NCBI GenBank assembly: GCA_963854735.1
Contig: OY978105.1
Span: 186,001 to 250,000 of the forward strand
Origin: Marvania coccoides
Lineage: Eukaryota; Chlorophyta; Trebouxiophyceae; Chlorellales; Chlorellaceae
Length of the DNA: 64,000 nt
Reading direction: 5' to 3'
Shown: in pieces, positions 43,627-53,844 of the stretch
Layout of the letters: every line of letters starts with the position of its first letter
Position numbering within the stretch: position 1 is the stretch's first letter
Program-made: the position numbers and the translations under genes
The notes under the pieces: generated by a model
Database searches by the model: none
What the model was told of the DNA's origin: nothing
Seen by the model: the letters and a program-made list of their open reading frames with translations, nothing else

Positions 43627-46600
43627 ATGGAAGAGACGCCTCAGGGCCGCGCACTTGCTGCAGCGACACGCGAGGCCATCAAAGCGAAAAAACGGGCTCT
43701 AGAGCATGTGGTGAGCCGTCATCTCTTATTCATTCAGTCTGTGCACACAGCAATCGACTCAGCTTCTTCTTTATCTTGGGCTTCCAGCGCGAATCTCCTC
43801 TGGCAAAGCGCCCAGCTCGGCAGGCCGCGCCCTGCCACCATGAATTTGCTGTTCCGCAAGGGTACTCGCAGCCGACTTTGGATGCGGCCATCTACGGTGA
43901 GAGAAAATCTCATTTTAAATATCATATAGACAGCGCTCACCCATTTTTTTCTCTCTTTGGCCACCTTCAGGAACCATTCAGGAACCCATATGGGACGGTG
44001 CCACTGCAAAGTCTTACCCTTTCCAGCTGGATTCCTTTCAAACCACGGCAGTTGCATGCATCGTAAGTTCTTGGCCTCCCTTTCTTAGTGGAGAAGAAGA
44101 TGAAATGGCTGCGTGCCCAGTTGGTCGTTATTCAGCAGCTCCACTCTTCAAGTATTTTCTGCATGGGGAAAGGGAAACTCTCACTTTTTATTTTCTCACC
44201 ATTATTGAATCCACTTTCAAATTTGCAGGAGCGGAACGAGTCGGTGCTGGTGGCTGCCCACACTTCGGCCGGCAAGACGGCAGTGGCTGAGTACGCCATT
44301 GCAAAGGCATTGAAGGCAGACCAGCGCGTGGTGTACACTTCACCCCTGAAAGCCCTGAGCAATCAAAAATTTAGAGAGCTCAGCGAGGAGTTTGGAGACG
44401 TAGGGCTCATGACGGGCGAGTCTATTATATCAGCGGTAGCGGTGCCCAATTTATTTTTTTCCCCTTGATCTCTCGTTTTTAATATGTTTCTCTTTTTACA
44501 CCATGCAGGTGACGTCTGTCTGAACCCCAATGCTGCCTGCATTGTCATGACCACTGAGATTCTCCGCTCGATGATCTACAGAGGGAGCGAGCTGCTGCGG
44601 GAGGTTGCATGGGTGATTTTCGACGAGGTGCACTACATGCAAGACAGGGAGCGTGGTGTGGTGTGGGAAGAAGTCATTATTTTTATGCCCAAGTAAGGCT
44701 TCGATTGTTTTTCCCGTCATTTTTGTTTCCGCCATTTTTTTCCGCCTTGCTTGAACATTGCTGGTGGTTCCTTACAGAGCTGCTCGCATGGTTTTCCTTT
44801 CGGCGACTTTGCCAAACTCTTTGGAGTTTGCTGAATGGGTCGCCAGTGTGCACGGTGCTCCGTGCCATGTCGTTTCAACGGACTACCGCCCCACACCTCT
44901 GGTGCATTACGGATTTCCACTCGGCGGCAACGGCCTGTACCTTGTAAGTGATAATAACATGGACTCAACCCATTTTCGTTATTGGTGCTGCACGGTCGAA
45001 CTTTACACCCCCCCCCTCTCTCTCTTTCTCTCCCCCTTTATGAATCAGCTTGTGGACGACCAGGGCCGCTTCAGGGATGGCAATTTCGAAAAGATGAAGG
45101 CCACCTTTCCAGAACCTTCGGATGAAGGAGAAACGGAAAAGAAGAATGGCAAGTCAACTCCACAGGGCAAGGGCGACAAGCGGGCTAGAGACGATGGCAA
45201 AGGCCGCAAGCAGCAAGGTCCGGCAGTAGATGCTGAGTTGGAGAAGCTGGTGCGGCTTCTGAAGGACAAGCACTGGGACCCCATCATTGTGTTCAGCTTC
45301 AGTCGAAGGTACGTTGCATAGCGTTTCAAATTGCATTCCCAGAGAGCTGTTTGCAATGGAAACATTGTTTATTTTATTTTATTTTATTTTTTATTCTTGA
45401 GCAGGGAATGCGAGGACTACGCCTCGCGCCTCGGCTCTATAAAAAAAAGCAGAAAGGGCGATGGAGGGTCTACCCCTATCGATTTTAACAGCCCTGAAGA
45501 GAAAGAAGCCGTGGCGGCTGTGTTTGAGTCGGCCCTGCAGTGCCTGAGCGAGGAAGACCGAAGCTTGCCCTTCATCCAGACTATGCTGCCAATGCTGCAG
45601 CGTGGAATTGGAGTGCACCACTCGGGGCTGCTGCCCATCATCAAAGAGCTCGTGGAAATTTTGTTTCAGGAACAGCTGATCAAGGTGTGTCTCCTCTAAA
45701 ATGAGCGCTGCGCAAGTTTTTGGGGCTGAAGTGCAAATTTTAAGCTGATAAACTGTTTAAATTCTTTGCAGTGCCTTTTTTCCACGGAGACGTTTGCTAT
45801 GGGCTTGAACATGCCTGCCAAGACCGTGATTTTCACTTCTTTGCGGAAATGGGACGGCGAAGAGACCAGGTTTGTCAACAGCGGCGAGTACATCCAAATG
45901 AGTGGCAGAGCTGGACGCCGCGGGAAAGACGATCGTGGCTACGCAATCATGCTGGCGGATGGCTCCCTGGACGAGCCAACCTGCCGGGCGATGGTGAAAG
46001 GTGCCGCAGCCCCGCTGCTATCGTCGTTCAAGCTGACGTACTATACCCTCGTCAACCTGCTTCAGCGCGTAGAGGGCACGGGAGCAGACATGGAGTACGT
46101 CATCTCCCGCTCTTTCAGCCAATTTCAGCACGAGCGGCGGTTGCCTGAACTCCAGGCTCAAATTGCCAAGCTGCGGGAGGAGGCCGAGAGCATAGCGTCC
46201 ACCACCGACGAGGCTGCGAGCCACTACATAGAGCTCAGGGAAGAAGCTGGCGCAGCGCATGCAGCTGTGATGCAAGAGGTGCTACAGCCGGATCGCTGCA
46301 TTCACTTTTTGCGTGCCGGGCGCATTGTCCGTGTGGCTGACGGCGGCGTGGACTACGGTTACGGCGTTGTTGTGAGCGTTATGAGGATGGAAGGCAGCGA
46401 TCCCCCACCTTCTGCTGCTGACAAGTACGTGGTGGATGTGCTGTTGTGCTGCGAGCGAGGCGCGGCGGGCCAGGTGAAGCCAAGCCCTTTGGACAGCCAG
46501 GAGGGGGAGCTGCTGGTGGTCCCAGTTGGGTTGCCACTCTTGTCTGCCTTAGGAACGCTGCGTATTTCCATCCCTTCAGATTTGAAGGATCCGGCCTCAA

Positions 46601-48027
46601 GGAGGGCAGGCAAGTTGAAACAATCACCTCTTTTCTCGCTAAGTATTAATTGTTGATAGAAATTTAACCCCACTTTACCTCACTCCTTTTACTTTGCAGT
46701 GCATTTCACTCTGAGGGAGCTGGTGGCCAGGTATCCTGATGGCGTGCTCCCTGAGCTGGACCCCATTCAAGACATGGGCATCACGAAGCAGTCGGTTGTG
46801 GAGGCTGCTGCAGCAGAGCATGCGGCCAAAGTCAAAATTGCTTCGCTGTCGGGTTCTCCTGCTGGGGGGGTACAAGGTGGAAGTGAGGCTGGTTTGAGGC
46901 GCAAAGCCCAGCTTCTCATGGAGGCTGACACAATTGAGCGACAAATGCGCGAGAGTCAGCTGACCAGGTAAGTACACGAAAGCACATGCTACTCTTTTTG
47001 CAATTCAAGTATTAACCACGTTTCATTCTTTTTCATCCTTCCAAACTCGTTGTAGCTTTCGTGAGGAAGCCAAGAACCGACTGGCCGTGCTCCAAAAACT
47101 TGGGCACATCACTGAGGAGGGCATTGTGACTTTGAAGGTAAACTGAAGTATATTACAGCAATCGTTTTGTCATAAATGCATTTTCTAGCTAAGTGATTCT
47201 CAAATAAATTCTTGCTTTCACGCAGGGCCGTGCAGCGGGAGAAATTGACACCGGAGATGAGCTGCTTGCTTCAGAAATGATGTTTAATGGCACATTTGGA
47301 TCTCTCGATAAGCATCAGCTCGCTGCTCTCGTGTCCTGCTTGGTCCCTGTGGAAAACAGCAACGTAAGAAATTTGTTTTCAACGTGGGATGGTTTAATGA
47401 AGCCTACTTGCAGCAATTCATTTAGTTTCTCTCCTCGTGCCTTTTGCAGGCCGAAATCAAGCTCACTGCGGGCCTGGCAGACGGGCTGGCCCAATTGCAA
47501 GAGACGGCACGCTTCATTGCATCCACTTCCCTCGAATGCAAGCTCTCAATAGACTCAGGCAAGAAAAATATATGTGCTCGTATATTTTGATGGCGCCTCG
47601 CCAAATTTACTTTTTAAATTGCTCTTTATGGGGCTCTGATGCATTGATGTGCCTTTTTTGCAGATACATACTTGGAGAGCTTCAAGCCGACGCTGATGGA
47701 TCCTATTCATGCCTGGAGTAAAGGGGCACCTTTTGGTGCTATCTGTCAAATCACAGACATTTACGAAGGCAGCCTCATCCGGTGAGTTCTTTGAGCGATT
47801 TTGCAGCAGTACTTCTACTATGCGTGTATGTGACAAATTCTTTTCTTCCCATTCATATTTTCCCCCATTTATATTGCCGCAGTGCGATTCGGCGTTTGGA
47901 TGAGTTGATGCACAATCTGCAGCATGCAGCAGCAGTTGTGGGAGAGACCAGCCTTGCTGCTCTGTTTGAGGCTTCGCGTGAAACCCTGCGGAGGGATTTG
48001 CCCTTTGCAGCCTCGCTTTACATTTAG
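43627..48027 (+). CDS. MTR4: MTR4, nuclear exosome DExH-box RNA helicase
   Basis: Fifteen exons: 43627-43710, 43788-43896, 43971-44062, 44229-44415, 44509-44692, 44778-44943, 45049-45308, 45405-45684, 45772-46609, 46700-46967, 47056-47137, 47226-47363, 47450-47558, 47664-47781, 47883-48027; 1019 residues. MTR4 feeds RNA to the nuclear exosome. Motifs: I AHTSAGKT (104-111), II DEVH (near 198), [20 protein letters not shown] (near 500); helicase core EIFQEQLIK-like segment and [15 protein letters not shown]/arch region at about 580-830 and the C-terminal FAASLYI confirm MTR4 rather than SKI2. Introns 4, 9 and 13 have GC donors. The cap protein RRP4 is encoded about 9 kb away. The N-terminus is short, so the classic Ar­M-region start should be checked with RNA. 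Confidence 0.95.
44416..44508 (+). other. GC-AG intron, MTR4 intron 4
   Basis: Starts GCGAGT after ACGG; phase 1. The join restores the conserved LMTGDV motif. Confidence 0.87.
46610..46699 (+). other. GC-AG intron, MTR4 intron 9
   Basis: Starts GCAAGT after GGGCAG; phase 1. Joins [12 protein letters not shown]. Confidence 0.87.
47559..47663 (+). other. GC-AG intron, MTR4 intron 13
   Basis: Starts GCAAGA after ACTCAG; phase 1. Joins [15 protein letters not shown] as in other MTR4 proteins. Confidence 0.87.
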
Positions 48028-48119
48028 TAGAGCTTAAGTTTTGATGCTTTATTGAACAGAAAACAAATTTGCACAAATTAATATGACAAATGGACGATAT
48101 TTTGCATTAGGAAACCACT

Positions 48120-48148
48120 TGTAATAACCTAAAATGCTGAATGTTACA
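48120..48148. terminator. Interleaved TGTAA signals of MTR4 (+) and WBP11 (-)
   Basis: Plus-strand TGTAA at 48120-48124 serves MTR4; minus-strand TGTAA at 48144-48148 serves WBP11. Since cleavage normally follows the signal by 10-20 bases, the two 3' UTRs should overlap. Confidence 0.55.
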
Positions 48149-48169
48149 CAAATAGCAATGCGCTGACGG

Positions 48170-49633
48170 TTATACAGCACCCAGCTCGCGCATGCTATCC
48201 ATAAAAGACTCAAAACTGTCCTTCTCTGCCGTGCTCTCCCCCTTTTCTGCGGGTTGGGGGGCAGGTGCAGGGGCTGCTGTTGGTGCCGCAGGCATCGCAG
48301 GCACCAGCCCAAACCCTTGTCCTCCGCCTCTCTGCCGAGCAGGCCCCATTGTGGGACGTTTCTGTGGTCGGCGTGTCAGCACAGATGCCGGAACCATGGA
48401 GGTGACTGAAGGGCAGCAACATACGGAGTTAGTTGCAGGAATACAACAATACAGAAATGAGCGTACCAAATTCAGTCAATCCCATGACTAAAAGATTCAG
48501 ATCAGGATCAGTATTCTATTTTCATTTCACACTTCATTTCATTTTAAGCGCACCTCGTTGGTCATGCTGAGCCTTGGGCAGCGCCACCACTGTGCTCTTG
48601 GCCGCGATCACAGGCTGAACATCAGCAGCATGGCTGTCTGCAGGGTCCCCAAGAGAAAGAAAAAAACTGAGAGCAGATACAGAGAAAGTAAGATCCATGG
48701 ACATCATGGCAAAACACTTTTTTTAATCAATGAAATTCATCGTGGCTCACCTGGCGGCCGCTGTGCCGGTGCATGCGAATGCGGGGGAGGCTGCATTCGC
48801 ACAGCAGCGTGAGGCGGTGGCCCTGGCGGTGGGGGCAGCACGAAGCCAGGCCTGTTGTCGGTAGAGAATGGAGGAGGAGCATGCGGCAACGGGATGTTGG
48901 GGGGAGCACCGTAGGTTGGGAATGGAGGAAACGCTGGAAGCGGGGGGAGCAGGGACTCTGGCCCTTGAGCAGCAATGGGGGCAGCAGCAGCGGGGGCCTT
49001 CTGCTCTGCTGCTTCTTTCTCCTGCACATAACATCACACTCCAACTTGGAAAACCTCGAGGCAAACAAAAATTGTTCCAAGTACTCAACAATCCAAGCTT
49101 CATCTTAGGTGAATCTTGCTTCCCTGCTTACCATCTGCTTCTTGACAGCCTGGTCATATGCCTGCTGCACCGCCTTCTTCCTCAGCCGGAGCGTTGGGTT
49201 CAGCTCTCCAGCTTGCTCTGCATCGAGAATCTCCTTCAGCTGCGACCGCAGGGCGGCTGGATCAGAGCTGCTGGCGTAAAATGGAGTGCGTCAGTATTGA
49301 GCGAAAATTTTCAGTCCCGTCCCGTCCCGTCGTTAATGCAACCAACAACAAAACCTACATTTGCGCCGTCGCCTCCCGTTGCAGCTGTCTCCCTTTTTTA
49401 TTTTTAGTAATTTCCTTCGCACGCTGTGATTTTCTGCAAGGGAAAAGCGAACGATGATGAGTTATATTTTTAAATAATTATAGGCCAAAAATATGTCATA
49501 AGTAACTTGCCGAAATGCATCTACAGGGTTCAGATCACGTCCACCCTTTTTCTTAACCTGCAATGCACAAACGAATAATTCAGAAGTTTTATTTAAAATG
49601 ATTTCTTATTCTCACAACGATTCTACGCACCAT
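48170..49633 (-). CDS. WBP11: WBP11-like splicing factor
   Basis: Seven exons: 49633-49631 (ATG only), 49557-49511, 49433-49359, 49267-49132, 49021-48751, 48637-48554, 48405-48170; 283 residues. The N-terminus KKKGGRDLNPVDAFRKSQRA, then KEITKNKK, is the WBP11/Wbp11 domain found in a spliceosome component. A proline-rich centre (LPPLPAFPPFPTYG, FVLPPPPGPPP) fits WW-domain binding. The last residues DSFESFMDSMRELGAV match the conserved C-terminal helix of plant homologues. Intron 1 lies right after the start codon. Intron 2 (49434-49510) has a GC donor (TTTCG|GCAAGT); the alternative GT four bases on shifts the frame. It is shorter than animal WBP11 and divergent from mitoferrin, 158 bp away. 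Confidence 0.85.
49434..49510 (-). other. GC-AG intron, WBP11 intron 2
   Basis: Phase 2 donor GCAAGT; the exon 3 start has four A's, so only this donor keeps the NPVDAFRKSQRAKE frame. Confidence 0.87.
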
Positions 49634-49791
49634 GATTTCTCTGGCTTCCTGTATGATATTTAATATGAAATATATATCAATCGCGATATTGTAAGAGGAG
49701 ATGTTGGAGGAAATTGTAGCTGACAGCAACAAGAAGAAAAACTCAAGTAAAAATGGCGTTTTAACCCTATTTTATACATAAATATAGCACT

Positions 49792-51363
49792 ATGGGGGAC
49801 CCATGCTGTACAGCGAGCGTGGATATACTTTCTGCAAACCCAGCAAGCTACGATGGCCTGACTTTTTGGGGGGTGAGCTCTAATCACTTGCCTGCCCAGT
49901 TTTCGTACACAGCGTGCCTCACCCTTTCCCACTGTTGCACTTGCAGCACATGGCCGCTGGATCACTCGCTGGAATGGGCGAACACCTCGCCATGTTCCCT
50001 GTGGATACCATCAAGACGAGGATGCAGGCCCTCGCCCACCCCGGCCAACAGGCACGCCCTCTCTGCCTGCTGCGAACTCCCTCTTGTGCCTATCGAATTC
50101 CTCTTCCTGCTTTCACTTTCACTGCTTCTTACAGTTCCCCTTTCTTCATCATTTTGTGCAGCTGCACTCCTCCCTTTCTCGCGCAATGTCAGCGGTGCTG
50201 AGGAGAGAAGGAGTGGCAGGATTGTACCGTGGGGCAACGGCCATGGCCATAGGAGCAGGGCAAGTATACCAAAATAGCAGGCTTTTCATATTTGTTCAGC
50301 GAACTTAACATTTTTTTTGCGTTCGTAATTCCAGGCCAAGTCACGCTCTCTATTTCGCTTCTTACGAGGCGGCCAAGCGAGCCTACGGGGGCAGCTCGCC
50401 TGGGCATCACCCAGCAGCCACAGCTGCGGCAGGTACGGATGATCCCTTACGCACTAGACTTGCTGGCTGTCAAACGGCCTCTATTGGATTGTTTCACACT
50501 CGTTTTCTTCTCTTTTCCCCCCAGGGATCACTGCAACCATCGTGAATGACGGATGCATGACACCTTGGGACGTTATTAAGCAGCGGATGCAGGTTTCCAA
50601 CAGCCCATTTCGCAACATTAGCCATTGCATTGCTGAAACATGGAAACAGGGTGGTTTGCTAGCGTTTTACAGGTCCTACTGGACCACGGTAAGAGCTGGA
50701 TCTGTAGTGTACCATGCCATGCCAAATTGCAACGCTTTTAATTATTTCCCCCTCTTGTTTTGCAGCTGTTGATGAACATCCCGTACACTGCCATTCATTT
50801 CGCAACGTACGAGAGCTTAAAAACACATTTCAGTCGAGCGGAGAAGGAGGATGAAGACGGGGAAGAGACGCTATGGGTTCAGGTGTGGTGTGTGTTGCCT
50901 GTGTTTGTGCTCTCCGAGCCAATGCACATAAGATAAACATTGAATTGACCGAAAACGCGAATATTTGTTTTGCAGCTTGGGGCTGGAGGCATGGCTGGAG
51001 GTTTGGCCGCTGCTGCCACTACTCCTCTTGACGTTGTGAAGACGCGGTTGCAGCTGGAGGGACTAGGCAGTGCAACAAAGTACAACACTTTTTCAGTGGT
51101 GAGTGTCGGAGGTGGCATCAGAGGGTGCTGCTGCTGCTGCTGCTGAGAAAAATAGCAGATTCTTAGGGGGGGAAAGTGGATTTTTATTATTCACTTTATT
51201 TTGTTTTCTTTTGCAGATTCCTGTTGTGCAGCGCATTTGGAGGGAGGAGGGCGTGGTCGCGTTAATGCGAGGGTGGCAGCCACGCGTGCTGTTTCACGTG
51301 CCGTCTGCGGCCATCTGCTGGGGCATTTACGAGTCGTGCAAGCAGTACCTTGCAGGGATCTAG
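49792..51363 (+). CDS. Mitoferrin-type mitochondrial carrier
   Basis: Eight exons: 49792-49872, 49947-50051, 50162-50259, 50335-50432, 50525-50688, 50766-50882, 50976-51098, 51217-51363; 310 residues, normal for the SLC25 family. Three repeats are visible with their Px(D/E)xx(K/R) signatures: PVDTIKTRMQ, TPWDVIKQRMQ, TPLDVVKTRLQ. HMAAGSLAGMGEHLAMFPVD and AGPSHALYFASYE are typical of mitoferrins (yeast Mrs3/4), which import iron for haem and Fe-S synthesis. Introns 2 and 3 both have GC donors (CAG|GCACGC and AGG|GCAAGT). Iron specificity is inferred from family resemblance. It converges on RPS3. Confidence 0.9.
50052..50161 (+). other. GC-AG intron, mitoferrin intron 2
   Basis: Phase 0; joins HPGQQ-LHSSLSRAM. 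No phase-compatible GT is nearby. Confidence 0.75.
50260..50334 (+). other. GC-AG intron, mitoferrin intron 3
   Basis: Phase 2 donor GCAAGT; joins AIGAG-PSHALYFAS, conserved in all mitoferrins. Confidence 0.87.
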
Positions 51364-51436
51364 GGGAGGCACAGAAGCGCTTCTTCTTTATCTCTCTTCT
51401 CTTCAATTTTTCCGATGTTTTTTTTGTGTTTATAGA

Positions 51437-51446
51437 TGTAATTACA
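51437..51446. terminator. Palindromic two-way poly(A) signal TGTAATTACA
   Basis: The decamer is its own reverse complement and so gives TGTAA on both strands. It lies 74 bp after the mitoferrin stop and 14 bp beyond the RPS3 stop (51460). Confidence 0.65.
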
Positions 51447-51459
51447 GCATGCAATTTTT

Positions 51460-52345
51460 TCAAAGCTCCACCTCCTTCGCGGCCGCCTTGTCTGCCACGT
51501 ACTCCTCCTCCTTGGGCGCCAGCACGGTGACCACATCGGGCAGCGGGGTGCGAGGTCCCACCTTGCCGCTGGGGTCCCACTCCTTCATGATCTTCACCTT
51601 GATGCCCAGCACTCCCTGCCGCAGCAGCACGTGCCTCACCGCGCTGTCAATGTACTCCCGCACCGGATTGCCGCTGGACACCATGTAGCCGTCCTTGAAC
51701 TTCATGCTCTTGGCACGCTGCGCACGGAGCTTTCCAGACACAATCACCTCGCAGCCCTTGGCGCCGCTCTCCATCACGAACCGCAGCACGCCGTAGCAGG
51801 CGCGGCGCACGGCCAGGCCACCAAGCAGCTTGTAGCGGAGGGACTCTGCCTGCGCCACCGCGCACAGTCCGCGGTTGGCCACCTTCTCAGCGTACAACTC
51901 CACGCTGCCCTCGGCGAACTTGAAACGCTTCTGCACAACGCTGGTCAGCTCGCGGATACGGCGGCCCTTGACGCCCAGCACGTTCTGGGTGCGGGTTGCA
52001 CGGATGATGATTTCTGTGCGCAGGGGGGTCACGCGCACCTCCACGCCGGAGTATCCATCGGCCGCAAGCTCCCGGGTCAGCAGCTCGTTCAGCTCGGCGT
52101 AGAAAACGCCGTCCGCCACAAACTGCGAATAATGAAAGAGAGAACATTGTTTTTTAATTTCATTGATGTCAAACCATCCGCGGAAAAAACGACGGTCTAA
52201 AATATGCAACTCCTAGTTGATAAACAGAATAGAAAAATAGGGGAGCGGCATGAAAGTGCGTGAACATCAGGATTGCGGCTGAATGCTCTTCCTTCAAGGA
52301 CACTGGTCGCACCTTGCGCTTCTTGCTGACTTGAGAGGAAGCCAT
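51460..52345 (-). CDS. RPS3: 40S ribosomal protein S3 (uS3)
   Basis: Exons 52345-52313 and 52122-51460 give 231 residues. The start [24 protein letters not shown], the KH domain ([20 protein letters not shown]), and [14 protein letters not shown] block ([18 protein letters not shown]) with QRAKSMKF and WDPSGKVGP are diagnostic. RPS3 lines the mRNA entry channel of the small subunit. It is divergent from the U1A/U2B'' gene with 213 bp between starts, and the 3' signal is shared with mitoferrin. Strong codon GC bias agrees with high expression. Confidence 0.97.
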
Positions 52346-52558
52346 GATTGCGAATTCTAAGGGACGATCCGAAGCGGGGGAGCCTGTTTTGTTGCCGAAA
52401 AGGCCTTTCTATGGATCCTGGCAGCAAAGTTTTAAAAATGGCGCGCCTTTAAAAAAAAAAAATATTAGCCTCAATCGGCTCGATAATGCATTAATACACG
52501 TCGCAAAGTAATCGTGATACCGGCTTTCACCCCCCTGCTTCCCTCAACCCACGCAGCC

Positions 52559-53727
52559 ATGGACATCCCGCCAAACCAAACTTTATACCTCTCAAACTTG
52601 TATGATAAATTGACAAAAGAAGGCGCGTTGTCGTGATTAACGAAATCGAGACAATTTTAATTGTTTTGAATGCCCCATTCAGATTTTTATGCGATGAAAA
52701 AAAAATCCAATTGCTGCAGAGGAGAAGCGGTGCCTCTACGCCCTGTTTGGTCAGTTTGGCAAGGTGGTGGATGTGGTGATAATGAAGACCAGCAGCCTCC
52801 GGGGCCAGGCGTGGGTGGTGTTTTCCGACGTGGCCTGTGCCACTAACGCTCTGCGGTCGATGCAAGACTTCCCTTTCTTTGGCAAGCCCATGGTGAGTCC
52901 TGCTGGAGGGTGATTGGTCCGTTGGCACAGTATTTGGCGTCACCCAAATTCCCTCTCTCATGCGTGTTGGATTCGGAATTGTGCAGAAGCTAGAGTACGC
53001 CAAGACAAAGTCGGATGCTGTGGCCAAGCTGGATGGAACGTGGCACAGAGACAAGCGGACCCGCAAAGTCGGCATGGAACTGGGCGCTGCAGACGCTCGC
53101 AAATCTGGTAAGTCTCAGTGTGAGTTAAATTAATCTCAACCTTGAAAATTTTCCGAGGGAGAAAACACCATTCGATGTCCCTTATCCCTTCTTCTTTGTC
53201 TCGTGCAGACGCTGGAAAGCCCGAAAAGACGTCTGCTGCGCCTTCTGGCGGAATGCCTGCCCAAGTCGGCGAGCCAAACAACATTCTGTTTGTTGAAAAT
53301 CTCCCCGAAGCAACCAACGAAGCCATGCTGGGGGTCCTTTTCAAGCAGTTTCCAGGTAGGGATGTGTGGAATAACGGATGTCACCTTTGCGTGATTTTTT
53401 TTGCCGTTGGATCACTTTCTCCTCTCCTCTCTTCTCCTATTTGCTTTTTGCAGGGTTTCACGAAGCAAGACTGGTTCCTGGCAAGCCCGGCATTTCGTTC
53501 ATCGAGTTCGAGACGGAGCTGCAGGTAAATTTAACCGCCAATTTTATTGGCGAATCGTCATGGTGTATTTGCCTTCGGAACATCCAGCCAATGATGGTAA
53601 GATAAAATTCATTTAACGCCGCCCGCCCCTTTGATGTTGGCTGCAGGCGGGGGTTGCTCTCTCTGGGTTGCAAGCCTTCAAAATCACACCACAGCACGCT
53701 ATGCGCATCATGTACGCGAAGCAGTAG
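52559..53727 (+). CDS. U1A/U2B''-type snRNP protein with two RRMs
   Basis: Six exons: 52559-52622, 52720-52892, 52987-53107, 53209-53355, 53454-53524, 53647-53727; 218 residues. First RRM: RNP2 LYLSNL, RNP1 RGQAWVVF, with the [14 protein letters not shown] spacing of U1A/U2B''. [13 protein letters not shown] linker precedes the second RRM ([45 protein letters not shown]). This protein binds U1 or U2 snRNA stem-loops; many algae have one protein for both, so it is not assigned to one. Intron 1 (52623-52719) must use a GC donor (AAG|GCGCGT): every nearby GT is in the wrong phase. It converges on SPF30. Confidence 0.92.
52623..52719 (+). other. GC-AG intron, U1A/U2B'' intron 1
   Basis: Phase 1; joins [14 protein letters not shown]. 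Three nearby GT dinucleotides are all phase 2 and break the RRM. Confidence 0.8.
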
Positions 53728-53844
53728 GCATTCAAAACTTTATATGAGAAAAACTTGACAAATTTAATATTGAATATTATATTCAGTTTCACAAATTGTG
53801 CTCGTTCTGGCATCGACATAATCTTCATTCAACAAACATTAAAT

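Noticed and set aside
49507..49557. GT donor (CAA|GTTACT) for WBP11 intron 2
   Set aside because: The next exon starts with four A's, so this donor shifts the frame and soon gives a stop; the GC donor keeps the conserved sequence.
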